Below, one piece after another: positions 9,389-17,796 of a DNA stretch of 58,685 nt. Both the position numbers and the translations under genes were made by a program. Origin of the DNA: Pseudomonas amygdali (GTDB lineage Bacteria > Pseudomonadota > Gammaproteobacteria > Pseudomonadales > Pseudomonadaceae). Location of the stretch: contig NZ_LKBW01000035.1 in assembly GCF_002699855.1 (NCBI RefSeq), positions 8,830 to 67,514 of the forward strand, written 5' to 3'. The stretch's first letter is position 1, and every line of letters begins with the position of its first letter. The notes under the pieces are model-generated. The model ran no database searches and was not told the origin of the DNA. It was given only the letters and a program-made list of their open reading frames with translations.

Positions 9389-10355
9389 ACCGTTCTGCAT
9401 GACACGCCTCGACGCTTACCGGAGTGAATCGGACCCTGTCGCCAGCCTTCAACTGCCCCAGCTGCCACAAGTCCGCTTCGATAATGGTCACCGGGCATAC
9501 GAACCCACCCAGGCTCGGTCCGTCCGGACCTAGGATCACGGGCATATCGCCGGTGAAATCCACCGCGCCGATCGCATAGGGGTTATCGTGAATATTGGAC
9601 GGGTGCAGACCTGCCTCGCCACCGTCAGCGCGCACCCATTCGGGTTTCGGGCCGATCAGGCGCACGCCGGTACGGCTGGAGTTGAAATGCACTTCCCAGT
9701 CGGTTGCAAAAAACGTCTCTATGTACGCTTCGGTAAAGTATTCCGGCGCAGCATGGGGGCCGTAAATGACCCTTATACGGCGAATGTCAGGCAGCGCCTC
9801 AAGTGCGTCATCGGCAATCCGCTGGCCCGCGCTACGATCCACCAATGGCGCAATGTGCAACACATCACCGGCCCGCAACGCCCGCCCGCCATGCCCGCCG
9901 AACTGGCCGAGGGTAAAGGTGCTTTTGCTGCCCAGATAATCCGGCACGTCCAGCCCGCCACGTACGCACAGGTAGCTGCGTACGCCGGCACCTGCAATGG
10001 TGCCCAGCGCAAGGGTCGAGCCTGCGCACACCAGCAGCGCGGCGTTCATGGCGCGGGGTTCGCCATCGAGCGTGATCGGGATCTGCGCACCGGTCACGGC
10101 AATCACGGCATCGGTATTAAAGCGCAGCAACGGCCCGCTCATGGTGATTTCCAGCACAGCGCATCCTTCGGCATTGCCCAGCAGGCCATTGCCCTGGCGC
10201 AACGCGCGGCTGTCCATCGGCCCGGATGGCGGTACACCGACCGCCCAGTAACCCAGCCGCCCCGGATAATCCTGAACGCTGGTCTGCGTGCCGCCGCTCA
10301 ACACTTCGAAGGTGTCAGCGTGATACACCAGACCTTCCAGGCAGCGGGTCCACGG

Positions 10356-10380
10356 CTGGCCGCTGGCCGCTGGCCGCTGG
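10356..10380. repeat. heptanucleotide tandem repeat (CTGGCCG x3) causing a frameshift
   Basis: Three perfect copies of CTGGCCG (10356-10376) plus four bases of a fourth. With a single copy the carboxylase would read ...FASGQPWTRCLEGLVY..., which is the continuous sequence expected of the family. The two extra copies add 14 nt and shift the frame. The architecture is that of slipped-strand mutation. Confidence 0.85.
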
Positions 10381-11685
10381 CGAACGGCGTGTCGGCAATG
10401 ATCTGGCGCAGGTAGTCGCGATTGGTCTCGACCCCGTACAGGCGCGTTTCGTTCAGCGCATCGATCAGCCCGGTGCTGGCCTGCTCGCGGGTCTGCGCCC
10501 AACTGATCAGCTTGGCGATCATCGGGTCAAAGTACGGCGGTATCTCGCAGCCCGCTTCAACCCAGGTGTCGATGCGCATTGCATGGCCATCGGCAGGCGG
10601 AAAATTCACCGCCGTCAGCAGGCCGGGGCAGGGCTGGAAGTCACGGCCCGGATCTTCCGCGTACAGCCGTGCCTGAATGGCATGGCCGGACGGTTTCAGG
10701 CCGGCCTGCAATTGCTCCAGTGGCGGCAGGTCTCCGGCAGCCAGTTGTACCATCCAGCTGACCAGATCTACCCCCCACACCTGCTCGGTGACGCCGTGTT
10801 CGACCTGCAGACGAGTATTTACTTCCAGAAAATAGAAGCGCTGATCCTCACTGTCGAAGACGAATTCGACGGTGCCTGCGCTGCGGTAATTGACCGCTCT
10901 GGCGAGTTTGATGGCTGCCGCGCAAAGTTCATCGGCCATGCCGTCGGGCAGGTTGGGGGCCGGGTTTCTTCCAGCACTTTCTGGTTGCGGCGTTGCACCG
11001 AGCAGTCACGTACGCCGAGCGCAAGCACCTCGCCCTGACCATCACCAAACACCTGCACTTCCAGATGGCGGGCACGCTGAATGTATTTCTCGATGAACAC
11101 ACCCGCGTCGCTGAAATTGTTCTGGCCGAGGCGCTTTACCGCCTCGAACGAATCTGCCAGCTCTTCAGCGCTGCGGCACACTCGCATGCCAATGCCGCCA
11201 CCGCCTGCAGTGCTCTTGAGCATGACCGGATAGCCGATATCACGCGCCGCTGCGATGGCTGATTCCACGCTGTCGAGCAGTTCGGTGCCTTCCAGCATGG
11301 GCACGCCGTGCTGTCTGGCCAGTGCGCGAGCGGTATGCTTGAGGCCGAAGACGCGCAGTTGCTCGGGCGTTGGCCCGACGAAGGCGATACCTGCGTCTTC
11401 ACAGGCCTGGGCAAACGCGGCGTTTTCGGAGAGAAAGCCGTAGCCAGGATGAATGGCTCTGGCACCGCTGGCTTTAGCGATGGCGAGGATCTTGTCCACC
11501 GCCAGATAAGTTCCCGCTGCGCCGCCTTCGCCCAGGCTGTGGGCTTCGTCGGCCTGCATCAGGTGCAGGCTTGCGGCGTCGGCTTCGGAATACACCGCCA
11601 CACCTTTAACCTGCAAGGTGCGCAGGGTCCGCAGGATACGGCAGGCAATGGCGCCACGGTTGGCGATCAGCAGTTTGTCGAACAT

Positions 11686-11794
11686 GGCATAACCCCGGAA
11701 ACCCAGACGCGCTTGGTTTCGTGATGGGAAGCGGGCCGTCCCGCTATTGATCTATCTACGCAACGGTCGTCCGTTGCTGAGGGTTGGTGCCGGG
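11686..11794. other. spacer between deiminase subunit and carboxylase genes
   Basis: A 109-bp gap in an otherwise tightly packed operon. It contains a small inverted repeat (AGCGGG-ccgt-CCCGCT, near 11730-11745) that could form a weak hairpin before the carboxylase. No coding potential or promoter is evident. Confidence 0.35.
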
Positions 11795-12412
11795 TCAGTC
11801 GCGAATCAGCAACTGCGCAGGCGTCGGGTTGTAGCCGTTGCAGGGGTTGTTGAGCTGCGGACAGTTGGAAATCAGCACGATCACGTCCATCTCGGCGCGC
11901 AGTTCAACGTACTTGCCGGGCGCGGAAATACCGTCTTCGAAGGTCAGGCCGCCTTCGGCTGTCACCGGCACGTTCATGAAGAAATTGATGTTCGGACCGA
12001 TGTCGGCCTTGGTCAGACGCCCGTCGTGCAGGCAGGCGCGCAGGTAGTTGTCGCGGCAGCTGTGCATGTAGCGTTTTTCCAGGGCGTAGCGCACGGTGTT
12101 GCTCTCTTGCGCGCATGCGCCACCGAGCGTGTCGTGGCGACCGCAGGTGTCATCGACAATGGTCAGCATCGGCTGACCGAGGTTGGAAAACAGCACGCTG
12201 CCGGTGGTCAGGTACACGCTGTTCTGGCGGCGCAAGGTGCGTTGTACGTCGTAGCGTTCACGCGGGTTGGCGAGGCTGAAAAACAGCGTGTCGACCGCCT
12301 GGTTGCCTTGCAGATCGAGGATGCGCACGGTCTGCCCGGCCTTGACTTCGGCCAGGAACGGCTCGCCTGCCGGTATGGTTGCGTCGCAGCAAATGTGAGT
12401 GTGTGAATTCAT
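11795..12412 (-). CDS. carboxyguanidine deiminase subunit (DUF1989, 205 aa; old name urea carboxylase-associated protein)
   Basis: 205-residue DUF1989 protein. Members beside 'urea carboxylase' genes were long called UAAP1/UAAP2; the pair is now known to be carboxyguanidine deiminase (CgdAB), which converts carboxyguanidine to allophanate and ammonia. Visible: the core VRILDLQGNQAVDTLFFSL (residues 29-47), DDTCGRHDTLGGAC with the family's conserved Cys/His residues (about 88-101), and PGKYVELRAEMDVIVLISNC near the end. It lies 11 bp after the larger subunit gene. I do not assign A or B with certainty. Confidence 0.87.
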   Translation of the reverse strand: MNSHTHICCDATIPAGEPFLAEVKAGQTVRILDLQGNQAVDTLFFSLANPRERYDVQRTLRRQNSVYLTTGSVLFSNLGQPMLTIVDDTCGRHDTLGGACAQESNTVRYALEKRYMHSCRDNYLRACLHDGRLTKADIGPNINFFMNVPVTAEGGLTFEDGISAPGKYVELRAEMDVIVLISNCPQLNNPCNGYNPTPAQLLIRD

Positions 12413-12423
12413 GACAGGGCTCC

Positions 12424-13149
12424 TCAGGCGAACAGGCGGTCGGTGTTGATGAAGCCGCGCTCGTTTTCCGGGCGCGAGGTGCGGCAGTGCTCGGCAACGC
12501 TGGCGTCGGCCTTCATCCAGCTGAGTCTGAGCGGTTGTGGGGCGTATTGCGGGTTGGGGTCCATCGGATGTTGCAAGGCGGTCAGCACCACCAGCGTGTC
12601 CATCGGTGCGTACAGCTCGATGTAGTCACCGGCTTTCGAGTTGTTCGCGGCGAAGTGCAGGATTCCTGCCTCGTCGACATTGATGCGGCTGAACAGGTTG
12701 AGGGTCATCAGCAGGTCGGACAGCCCCAGCCCCCATTTGCCCAGCTCGACCAACAGGTTGTCGACGCCATTGCGAAAGAAGCCGTTGCGCAGTTCCTGAT
12801 AGCGGCCCTGACCGTATTTTTCAGCGACTTCCTGAGCATTGAGCACGCCACCAATGCTGTCGCTCCAGCCACAGGTGTCGGTGACGATGGCCGCCAGCAC
12901 GCGGCCCATGTCCGAATACAGGCAATGGCCGTTGCTCAACCTGGCGGTGTGCTGGCATTTGAGGCTGTCGGGCAGGTTCAGCCGCTCGGTTTTTTCGTGA
13001 GCGTTGAGCAGGGTCAGGCTGACGTTGGCGTTGCCGTGCAGGTCGGTCAGGCGCAGCAGTTCGCCGCGCTTGAGGATGAACGAACGATGGCCGCCACCGG
13101 GCAGCATCTCTTCGGCGAAAACCGGGTACAGCGTGGTTGAGTCAGTCAT
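12424..13149 (-). CDS. carboxyguanidine deiminase subunit (DUF1989, 241 aa)
   Basis: 241-residue paralogue of the next gene and the second subunit of the heteromeric carboxyguanidine deiminase. The same landmarks appear: RLTDLHGNANVSLTLL (about 32-47), TDTCGWSDSIGGVLNA with conserved Cys/Asp, GDYIELYAPMDTLVVLTAL, plus a C-terminal tail absent from the smaller subunit. The ATG at 13149 overlaps the stop of the ABC ATPase gene (ATGA) and has AGGAG before it; a longer reading would add 74 Arg/Pro-rich residues without homology. The overlap implies translational coupling between transport and deimination genes. Confidence 0.87.
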   Translation of the reverse strand: MTDSTTLYPVFAEEMLPGGGHRSFILKRGELLRLTDLHGNANVSLTLLNAHEKTERLNLPDSLKCQHTARLSNGHCLYSDMGRVLAAIVTDTCGWSDSIGGVLNAQEVAEKYGQGRYQELRNGFFRNGVDNLLVELGKWGLGLSDLLMTLNLFSRINVDEAGILHFAANNSKAGDYIELYAPMDTLVVLTALQHPMDPNPQYAPQPLRLSWMKADASVAEHCRTSRPENERGFINTDRLFA

Positions 13150-13928
13150 TGAACGGGCTCCTCTGAAACGTTGAGCAGCGAATCGATGGCGGCGCGTTCG
13201 GCGCGGCGTTCGCTGTTGAGGGGAATGTCGTAAGTGATGCGCGCGCCATACGCGCCGGGTTCGTGCGGGTCGTGGCGGACCTTGTCGAACACCAGCAGGC
13301 GGGTGCCGAGGTTGAAACCTTCGGACAGGTCGTGAGTGACCATGAACACGGTCAGCTTCGTTTCGCGCCACAGGTCCAGCAGCAAGTGGTGCATGTCTTT
13401 GCGAATGCCGGGGTCGAGCGCGCCGAAGGGCTCGTCCAGCAGCAGCACGCGGGGTTTCATGATCAGCGCCTGAGCAATGGCCAGACGCTGCTGCATGCCG
13501 CCGGACAATTGCGTGGGGTACTTATCCAGCGCATGCCCCAGGCCAACCTTGCCAAGCAGTAGCGCGGCGTGCTCGCGTGCCTCGCTTTTTGCCTGGCCGA
13601 ACAGTCGGCCCAGCCACGCCGAGCGGGGCAGTTCCAGACCCAGCGCCACGTTGTCCAGCACCGACAGGTGCGGGAACACTGAATAGCGCTGAAACACCAC
13701 GCCACGGCTGGCGTCTGGCTCATTGAGCAGGGCCTTGCCGTCCAGCGTGATCAGTCCACGGCTCGGAGTTTCCTGACCCAGCAGCAGGCGCAGAAAAGTC
13801 GACTTGCCGCAGCCCGATGCGCCGACCAGCGTGCAGAACTCACCTTCGGCCACGTCCAGATTCAGGCCTTCAAGCACCACCTGATCATCGTATTGTTGCC
13901 AGACATTGCGCACACAGATAAAGCTCAT
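13146..13928 (-). CDS. ABC transporter ATP-binding protein (guanidine importer)
   Basis: 260-residue nitrate/taurine-type ATPase with all motifs: Walker A GASGCGKST (about 38-46), Q-loop VFQRYSVFPHLSVLDN, signature LSGGMQQRLAIAQAL, Walker B RVLLLDEPFGALD and H-loop VMVTHDLSEG-type sequence. It energises import of the operon's substrate, presumably guanidine given the riboswitch and the enzymes downstream. The ATG at 13928 overlaps the permease stop codon by four bases (ATGA). An upstream start would add 29 residues of unlikely sequence. Confidence 0.9.
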   Translation of the reverse strand: MSFICVRNVWQQYDDQVVLEGLNLDVAEGEFCTLVGASGCGKSTFLRLLLGQETPSRGLITLDGKALLNEPDASRGVVFQRYSVFPHLSVLDNVALGLELPRSAWLGRLFGQAKSEAREHAALLLGKVGLGHALDKYPTQLSGGMQQRLAIAQALIMKPRVLLLDEPFGALDPGIRKDMHHLLLDLWRETKLTVFMVTHDLSEGFNLGTRLLVFDKVRHDPHEPGAYGARITYDIPLNSERRAERAAIDSLLNVSEEPVQ

Positions 13929-14740
13929 GCCCGCGCCCCTTCGTACCAAGGAAAGGCGCGTCGGGTCAGGGCTTTGAGGCCCCAGTCCATCAGCCAGGCA
14001 AGCAGGGTGATCCACACCACATAGGGCAGAATCACGTCCATCGCCAGATAGCGCCGCACCAGGAAGATCCGGTAGCCCAGACCGTCAGTCGAGGCAATCG
14101 CCTCGGCGGCGATCAGGAACAGCCATGCCGAACCCAGCACCAGGCGCAGGGCGATCAACAGGCGTGGCAGCAATTGCGGCAGGATCACCCGCAGGATCAG
14201 TGTCCAGGTCGAGGCGCCGAGGGTCTGCGCCTTGATCAGCAGCTCAACCGGAATTTCCCGGGCACGCTGTTCCAGATCCCGGGCCAGAATCGGCGTGATG
14301 CCGATCACGATCAGCATCACTTTCGACAGCTCGCCCAGACCAAAGACGATGAACAGAATCGGCAGGATCGCCAGCGGCGGCACCATCGACATTACCGTCA
14401 GCAAGGGCGACAGCGGCGCACCGAACAGCGGCAGGATGCCCGCCGCAATGCCCAGGCACAGTCCCAACAGCGCGCTGATCCCAAGGCCGATGGCCAGACG
14501 GTGCAGACTCGATGCCGTGTCCTGCCACAGCAGGTAGTCGCTGCTGCGGGTATCGGCGGTGAACGCCATGCGTTTGACCGCATCGGCCATCTGTACGGCG
14601 CTGGGCAGCAGTTTGTCGGTGGGGTTTTCCGCAAGCCGGGTGGCCGAGCCCATGAAGTAGGCGAACAGCAACAGGGCGAACGGCAGGATCACCAGAATCA
14701 GGCGACCGGCACGGTCCGGATGGCGGTTTATCAAACGCAT
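13925..14740 (-). CDS. ABC transporter permease (guanidine importer)
   Basis: 271-residue inner-membrane permease of the nitrate/sulfonate/taurine group. The first membrane segment is at 13-33 (LILVILPFALLLFAYFMG), followed by several more from residue 80 onward. The EAA-type cytoplasmic loop is visible around IKAQTLGASTWTLILRVILPQLLPRLL (about 168-194), where the ATPase docks. It lies between the lesioned solute-binding gene (27-bp gap) and the ATPase (4-bp overlap). The reading frame is intact. Confidence 0.9.
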   Translation of the reverse strand: MRLINRHPDRAGRLILVILPFALLLFAYFMGSATRLAENPTDKLLPSAVQMADAVKRMAFTADTRSSDYLLWQDTASSLHRLAIGLGISALLGLCLGIAAGILPLFGAPLSPLLTVMSMVPPLAILPILFIVFGLGELSKVMLIVIGITPILARDLEQRAREIPVELLIKAQTLGASTWTLILRVILPQLLPRLLIALRLVLGSAWLFLIAAEAIASTDGLGYRIFLVRRYLAMDVILPYVVWITLLAWLMDWGLKALTRRAFPWYEGARA

Positions 14741-14767
14741 GGCAATGACCTTTCTACTGAACGTGAT

Positions 14768-15836
14768 TTACAGCTTGCCGTCGACGGCCATCTGCACGTA
14801 GCTGGGGTCAAAGTGCAGCTTGAGATTGCCCTTGTCGCCGAGCATCACGCCATTGGCGAACGACATGCCGACCGCGTTGGCATCGCGTGCGCCTTCACCG
14901 AGCAAACCATGGGCGAACGAGAAGTCAGCGCACCTTGCGCTGAGTGTCCGGCAGCTGTTTGCTGGTCGCGAACTCAAGCGCTTCCTTGGGCGTGGCAAAC
15001 AGCTTGGTGGTGTCCAGTTGCGCCTGGAAGCCCGCCAGATCGGTGCCCGATGCCTTGGCCATGTGTTCCAGCGCTGCCTTGCTCTGGGCGTTTTTGGCGT
15101 TCATCAGCGCGACCACTTCAAACCAGGCACCGGTCAGGGCTTTGCCCAGCGCCGGGTTGTCCTTCAGGGTCTGAGTGTTGACGACCATCATGTCCATGAT
15201 CTCGCCAGGAATCTGACTGGAGTTGAACACTTCGGTCACGCCGGGTTTGGCTTTAATGTCCGACAGCATCGGGTTCCAGGTGGTAACGGCCTGCACATCA
15301 TCGGTATTGAAGGCTGCCGAGATATCGGCATCCGAGGTGTTGACGACCTTCAGGTCTTTTTCGCTGAGCTTGACGGTGTCCAGCGCCCGGGCCAGCAGGT
15401 AGTGAGACACCGACAGCTCGACCAAGTTGACGTCCATGCCTTTCAGGTCGGCGACTTTTTTGCCCTCGCCCTTGAGCACGATGCCGTCGTTGCCATTGGA
15501 GAAATCGCTGACGATCAGTGCCGTGCTTTCCACACCGCCCGCAGCCGGAATGGTCAGTGCGTCCATGTTGGTCATGGTGCAGCCATCGAACTGGCCAGCG
15601 GTGTACTGGTTGATGGATTCGACGTAGTCATTGAGCTGGGTGACATCGATCTTGATGCCGTATTTTTTCGCCCACTTGTCGACGATGCCCTGGCTACCTG
15701 CGTATTCCCACGGCATCCAGCCTGCGTAGATGGTCCAGCAGACATTGAAGTGATCTTTTTGGGCGGCATTCGCCGAGAGGCTCAACGCAGCAAGCAGGCC
15801 TGCCGTGAGCAGACCGAAGAGACAAGACTTTTGCAT
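14768..15836 (-). pseudogene. periplasmic substrate-binding protein of the guanidine ABC importer, 1-nt frameshift near C-terminus
   Basis: First gene of the guanidine operon. The ATG at 15836 has GGAGA upstream and opens a clear Sec signal peptide (MQKSCLFGLLTAGLLAALSL, cleavage after ANA). The mature part (FNVCWTIYAGWMPWEYA; FDGCTMTNMDALTIPAAGG; VTTWNPMLSDI) is a nitrate/taurine-type binding protein. An extra base at about 14927 (forward-strand A) converts ...QRKVRDFSFAHGLL... into a stop after QRKVR. The remaining 52 or so residues (DFSFAHGLLGEGARDANAVG to the end) stay open in the next frame down to 14768. Losing them removes the last quarter-lobe, probably impairing binding. A sequencing error is possible. 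Confidence 0.85.
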
Positions 15837-15855
15837 GTTGAGAAATCTCCAGTAG

Positions 15856-15912
15856 TGAAAAAAGGCGGCCAGGAGCAACGTGACACCACTGGTGTCCCTG
15901 TCTCCCGGGCTT
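15856..15912 (-). terminator. putative expression-platform terminator of the guanidine riboswitch
   Basis: On the minus strand GGCCGCC is followed directly by TTTTTT. The CCGCC and CTCCT parts can pair with GGCGG and GGGAG inside the riboswitch aptamer, so forming the aptamer would prevent the terminator. This fits an ON switch, with guanidine binding allowing read-through. The pairing was judged by eye and not folded. Confidence 0.4.
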
Positions 15913-15999
15913 TTGTCCCGCCGTGTAACCTCTACTGGAGGTCGCCAACTCTCGGACCAGCCACTTGCCTGTCGGCAAGCCGGAACCCTAGTCGGCTAT
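15889..15999 (-). ncRNA. guanidine-I (ykkC) riboswitch
   Basis: Reading the minus strand, the leader of the ABC operon contains the conserved ykkC class I blocks in order: CTAGGGTTCCGG (15991-15980), CTGGTCCGAGAG (about 15962-15951) and ACACGGCGGGACAAAAGCCC followed by GGGAGA (about 15932-15900). These blocks bind guanidinium and switch on downstream genes. The genes controlled are an importer, carboxyguanidine deiminase, carboxylase and allophanate hydrolase, a textbook match. Downstream, GACACC-agt-GGTGTC and a CTCCTGGCCGCC segment before a T6 run (about 15858-15863) could form the alternative terminator (inference). Confidence 0.93.
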
Positions 16000-16050
16000 T
16001 GCAAATTGTGGTGCCGCGAACCTGTGTTGACTCCTGCACGCCATTCATCA

Positions 16051-16067
16051 AGCGAGACTTGTGCCAA
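16051..16067 (-). promoter_or_regulatory. sigma54-like promoter of the guanidine operon
   Basis: The minus strand reads TGGCAC-AAGTC-TCGCT, one mismatch from the -24/-12 consensus TGGCAC-N5-TTGCW, with GG and GC separated by the required 10 bp. It lies about 55 bp before the riboswitch aptamer. RpoN control would suit a nitrogen-scavenging operon. I did not find a convincing NtrC site upstream. Confidence 0.5.
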
Positions 16068-16398
16068 CTCGCCAAGTCCTTTGTTTTTCAAGGCCTGCCC
16101 GGACCATCGCAGGTCAGCCCCGAGGGAAACTGCCTTGTGCTGGTGCGTAACCGCACTGTGTTGATGCATGGGTGCTTTGAAATGTTTTGTAGCATCTTTG
16201 CAGGAAGTCGAAACATGCCTGCATGCCCCGGCTTTAGAGCCCTTGAGTGAAGGATGGCCATCATCTTTACTAGGGTTTACACGCTGCGCCAACGCACTAG
16301 ATTCCCTTTTCGGTGTCTGAACTTCTGTCCGTCAACCGCTTTGGCGGACGCCGATCAGCGTCGCTGATTCGTGCCCAATCGCGGTCCAGGAGGCCGCC
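16068..16398. other. intergenic region between guanidine operon and lipoprotein gene
   Basis: About 330 bp between divergently transcribed units. It must contain any activator sites for the guanidine operon and the promoter for the lipoprotein gene. One small palindrome, GTGCG-taac-CGCAC (about 16144-16157), is visible. The frames open here are shadows. I see no RNA gene. Confidence 0.35.
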
Positions 16399-16890
16399 AT
16401 GTATCGAAGACCCTTGCTTATCACGTTGCTGACCCTTTTCCTTGCCGGTTGCTACGCAGGCCCTGGTTACTACGAATCCGATGTGTACACGCAGCCGACA
16501 ACCGTCGTCGGTGGCGCTTACGCGTACGACAATGGCTACCGCTCCACCTACTATCAGGAGCAGCGCATCTATGTAGCGCCTCAGCCACGCTATTACACCC
16601 AACCACGCTACTACGCCCCGGCACCGCGTTATTACGCGCCGCCGCCAGTGCCACGCTACTACCAGCCGGGACGCCCACCGGGTTATGGCTGGAGAAACGA
16701 CGGCTTTCGCGGCAATGGCGGTTTTGGGCGTAATGACGGCTTTCGAGGCAATGGTGGTTTCGGACGCAATGACGGCTTCCGCGGCGACCGAGGCAACCGC
16801 GGCTGGGAGGACCATGGCGGTCGAGGCGGACGCGATGGTCGTGATCATGGACGAGGCGGGCGCGGTGATGGTCGGGGCGGGCATCGGTAG
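16399..16890 (+). CDS. Tyr/Pro- and Gly-rich small lipoprotein
   Basis: 163 residues. The signal peptide ends in a lipobox (LLTLFLAGC, Cys18), so an outer- or inner-membrane lipoprotein is expected. Residues 40-95 are rich in Tyr and Pro with a repeated PRYYxP pattern. Residues 98-130 repeat a 12-residue unit (GFRGNGGFGRND, 36 bp, at about 16704-16790), and the C-terminus is Gly/Arg/Asp/His-rich. AGGAGG sits 7 bases before the ATG. No enzymatic domain is seen. The charged, glycine-rich tail suggests binding to surface polymer or metal, but the function is unknown. Confidence 0.8.
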   Translation: MYRRPLLITLLTLFLAGCYAGPGYYESDVYTQPTTVVGGAYAYDNGYRSTYYQEQRIYVAPQPRYYTQPRYYAPAPRYYAPPPVPRYYQPGRPPGYGWRNDGFRGNGGFGRNDGFRGNGGFGRNDGFRGDRGNRGWEDHGGRGGRDGRDHGRGGRGDGRGGHR

Positions 16891-16950
16891 CTGAAACCTG
16901 CGCTCACTGCCATGCCAGAGCGGTGAGCTGGCTGCTGCGAACTGACTATC

Positions 16951-16973
16951 GTGCCGACGCTCCGCGTCGGCAC
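16951..16973. terminator. hairpin after the lipoprotein gene (palindromic repeat family)
   Basis: A perfect 10-bp stem GTGCCGACGC-tcc-GCGTCGGCAC followed by TTCTTTC, 60 bp past the lipoprotein stop. A second smaller hairpin, GGACGC-tct-GCGTCC, follows at about 16982-16996. The preceding CTATC and the core resemble the repeats at 49018-49410. It can act as a terminator. Confidence 0.65.
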
Positions 16974-17025
16974 TTCTTTCTGGACGCTCTGCGTCCGATC
17001 GTAAAGGCGCATGTAGAAACTGGCA

Positions 17026-17054
17026 TTGACTTTGCTGCCGGGCTTTCCTAGTGT
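17026..17054 (+). promoter_or_regulatory. sigma70 promoter of ung
   Basis: TTGACT (17026-17031), a 17-bp spacer, and TAGTGT (17049-17054), ending 28 bp before the ung start codon. The near-consensus -35 and ideal spacing support a housekeeping promoter. Confidence 0.6.
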
Positions 17055-17082
17055 CCGCGCATTGTTTTTACCGGATGTAACC

Positions 17083-17775
17083 ATGACTAGCGACGACCGC
17101 ATCAAGCTTGAGCCCAGCTGGAAGGAAGCGCTGCGCGATGAATTCGAGCAGCCCTATATGGCGCAGTTGCGCGAGTTTCTGCGCCAGGAGCATACCGCGG
17201 GTAAAGAGATCTATCCGCCTGGGCCGCTGATTTTCAATGCGCTGAATTCGACGCCGCTCAACAATGTGAAAGTGGTTATCCTCGGTCAGGACCCGTATCA
17301 CGGTCCGAATCAGGCTCACGGTCTGTGTTTCTCGGTGCAGCCAGGCGTGCCGACGCCGCCGTCACTGGTCAATATCTATAAAGAACTCAAACGCGACCTG
17401 AATATCGACATTCCCAATCACGGCTGCCTGCAATCATGGGCTGATCAGGGCGTGCTGTTGCTTAACACGACTCTTACCGTCGAGCGCGCCAACGCAGCTT
17501 CGCATGCGGGAAAAGGCTGGCAGCACTTCACGGACCGGATCATTCAAGTGGTCAGCGAGCATCAGCCGCATCTGGTGTTCCTGCTGTGGGGCGCTCATGC
17601 GCAGAGCAAGCAGAAACTGGTCGATGCGACCAAGCACCTGGTGCTGACCTCCGTCCATCCTTCGCCGTTGTCAGCCTACAAAGGCTTCCTGGGTAACGGG
17701 CATTTCGGGCGTGCCAACAAGTACCTTGAGCAAAACGGCATCGAGCCAATCGACTGGCGCTTGCCCGTTCTCTGA
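17083..17775 (+). CDS. ung: uracil-DNA glycosylase (family 1)
   Basis: 230 residues. It removes uracil from DNA produced by cytosine deamination or dUMP incorporation, the first step of base excision repair. The catalytic water-activating motif GQDPYHG contains Asp70. [19 protein letters not shown] and [11 protein letters not shown] follow, and the DNA-intercalation loop HPSPLSA lies near residue 190. The ATG at 17083 gives the family's normal length; upstream in-frame codons extend into the promoter. It is a single-gene unit, convergent with the AbrB-type gene. Confidence 0.96.
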   Translation: MTSDDRIKLEPSWKEALRDEFEQPYMAQLREFLRQEHTAGKEIYPPGPLIFNALNSTPLNNVKVVILGQDPYHGPNQAHGLCFSVQPGVPTPPSLVNIYKELKRDLNIDIPNHGCLQSWADQGVLLLNTTLTVERANAASHAGKGWQHFTDRIIQVVSEHQPHLVFLLWGAHAQSKQKLVDATKHLVLTSVHPSPLSAYKGFLGNGHFGRANKYLEQNGIEPIDWRLPVL

Positions 17776-17796
17776 TCAAAGTGCTTCTGATTGGGC

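Larger units (their letters stand above)
7566..11685 (-). pseudogene. uca: biotin-dependent guanidine (urea) carboxylase, two frameshifts plus REPIN insertion
   Basis: Three fragments in different frames together make one carboxylase. Biotin carboxylase: start [17 protein letters not shown] at 11685, ATP-grasp [13 protein letters not shown], then [15 protein letters not shown] in the second frame. Carboxyltransferase: SGGTQTSVQDYPGRLGY onward, including VDFTGDMPVILGPDGPSLGG. C-terminal biotinyl domain: ESMKMEIP. Lesion 1, near 10961-10964, is a missing C (gene strand) just after KVLEET. Lesion 2, at 10356-10380, is two extra copies of a 7-bp unit (+14 nt). Together they do not restore frame. 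A 551-bp REPIN array lies in frame between the two carboxyltransferase halves. In VDFTGD, Asp replaces the Asn I recall for true urea carboxylases, which points to guanidine as substrate. As read, the gene cannot make an intact enzyme unless the lesions are sequencing errors. Confidence 0.88.

Noticed and set aside
8265..9533. 422-codon plus-strand frame through the REPIN array
   Set aside because: The repeat period is a multiple of three, so several frames stay open by chance. The minus-strand carboxylase frame is the one flanked by real domains.
13150..13371. N-terminal extension of the larger deiminase subunit
   Set aside because: The 74 extra residues are Arg/Pro-rich and lie antisense-like over the ABC ATPase end. 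ATG 13149 has AGGAG and the ATGA overlap.
14820..16250. 476-codon plus-strand frame opposite the guanidine binding-protein gene and riboswitch
   Set aside because: It runs antisense through a signal peptide gene and a conserved riboswitch. No homology or ribosome site supports it.
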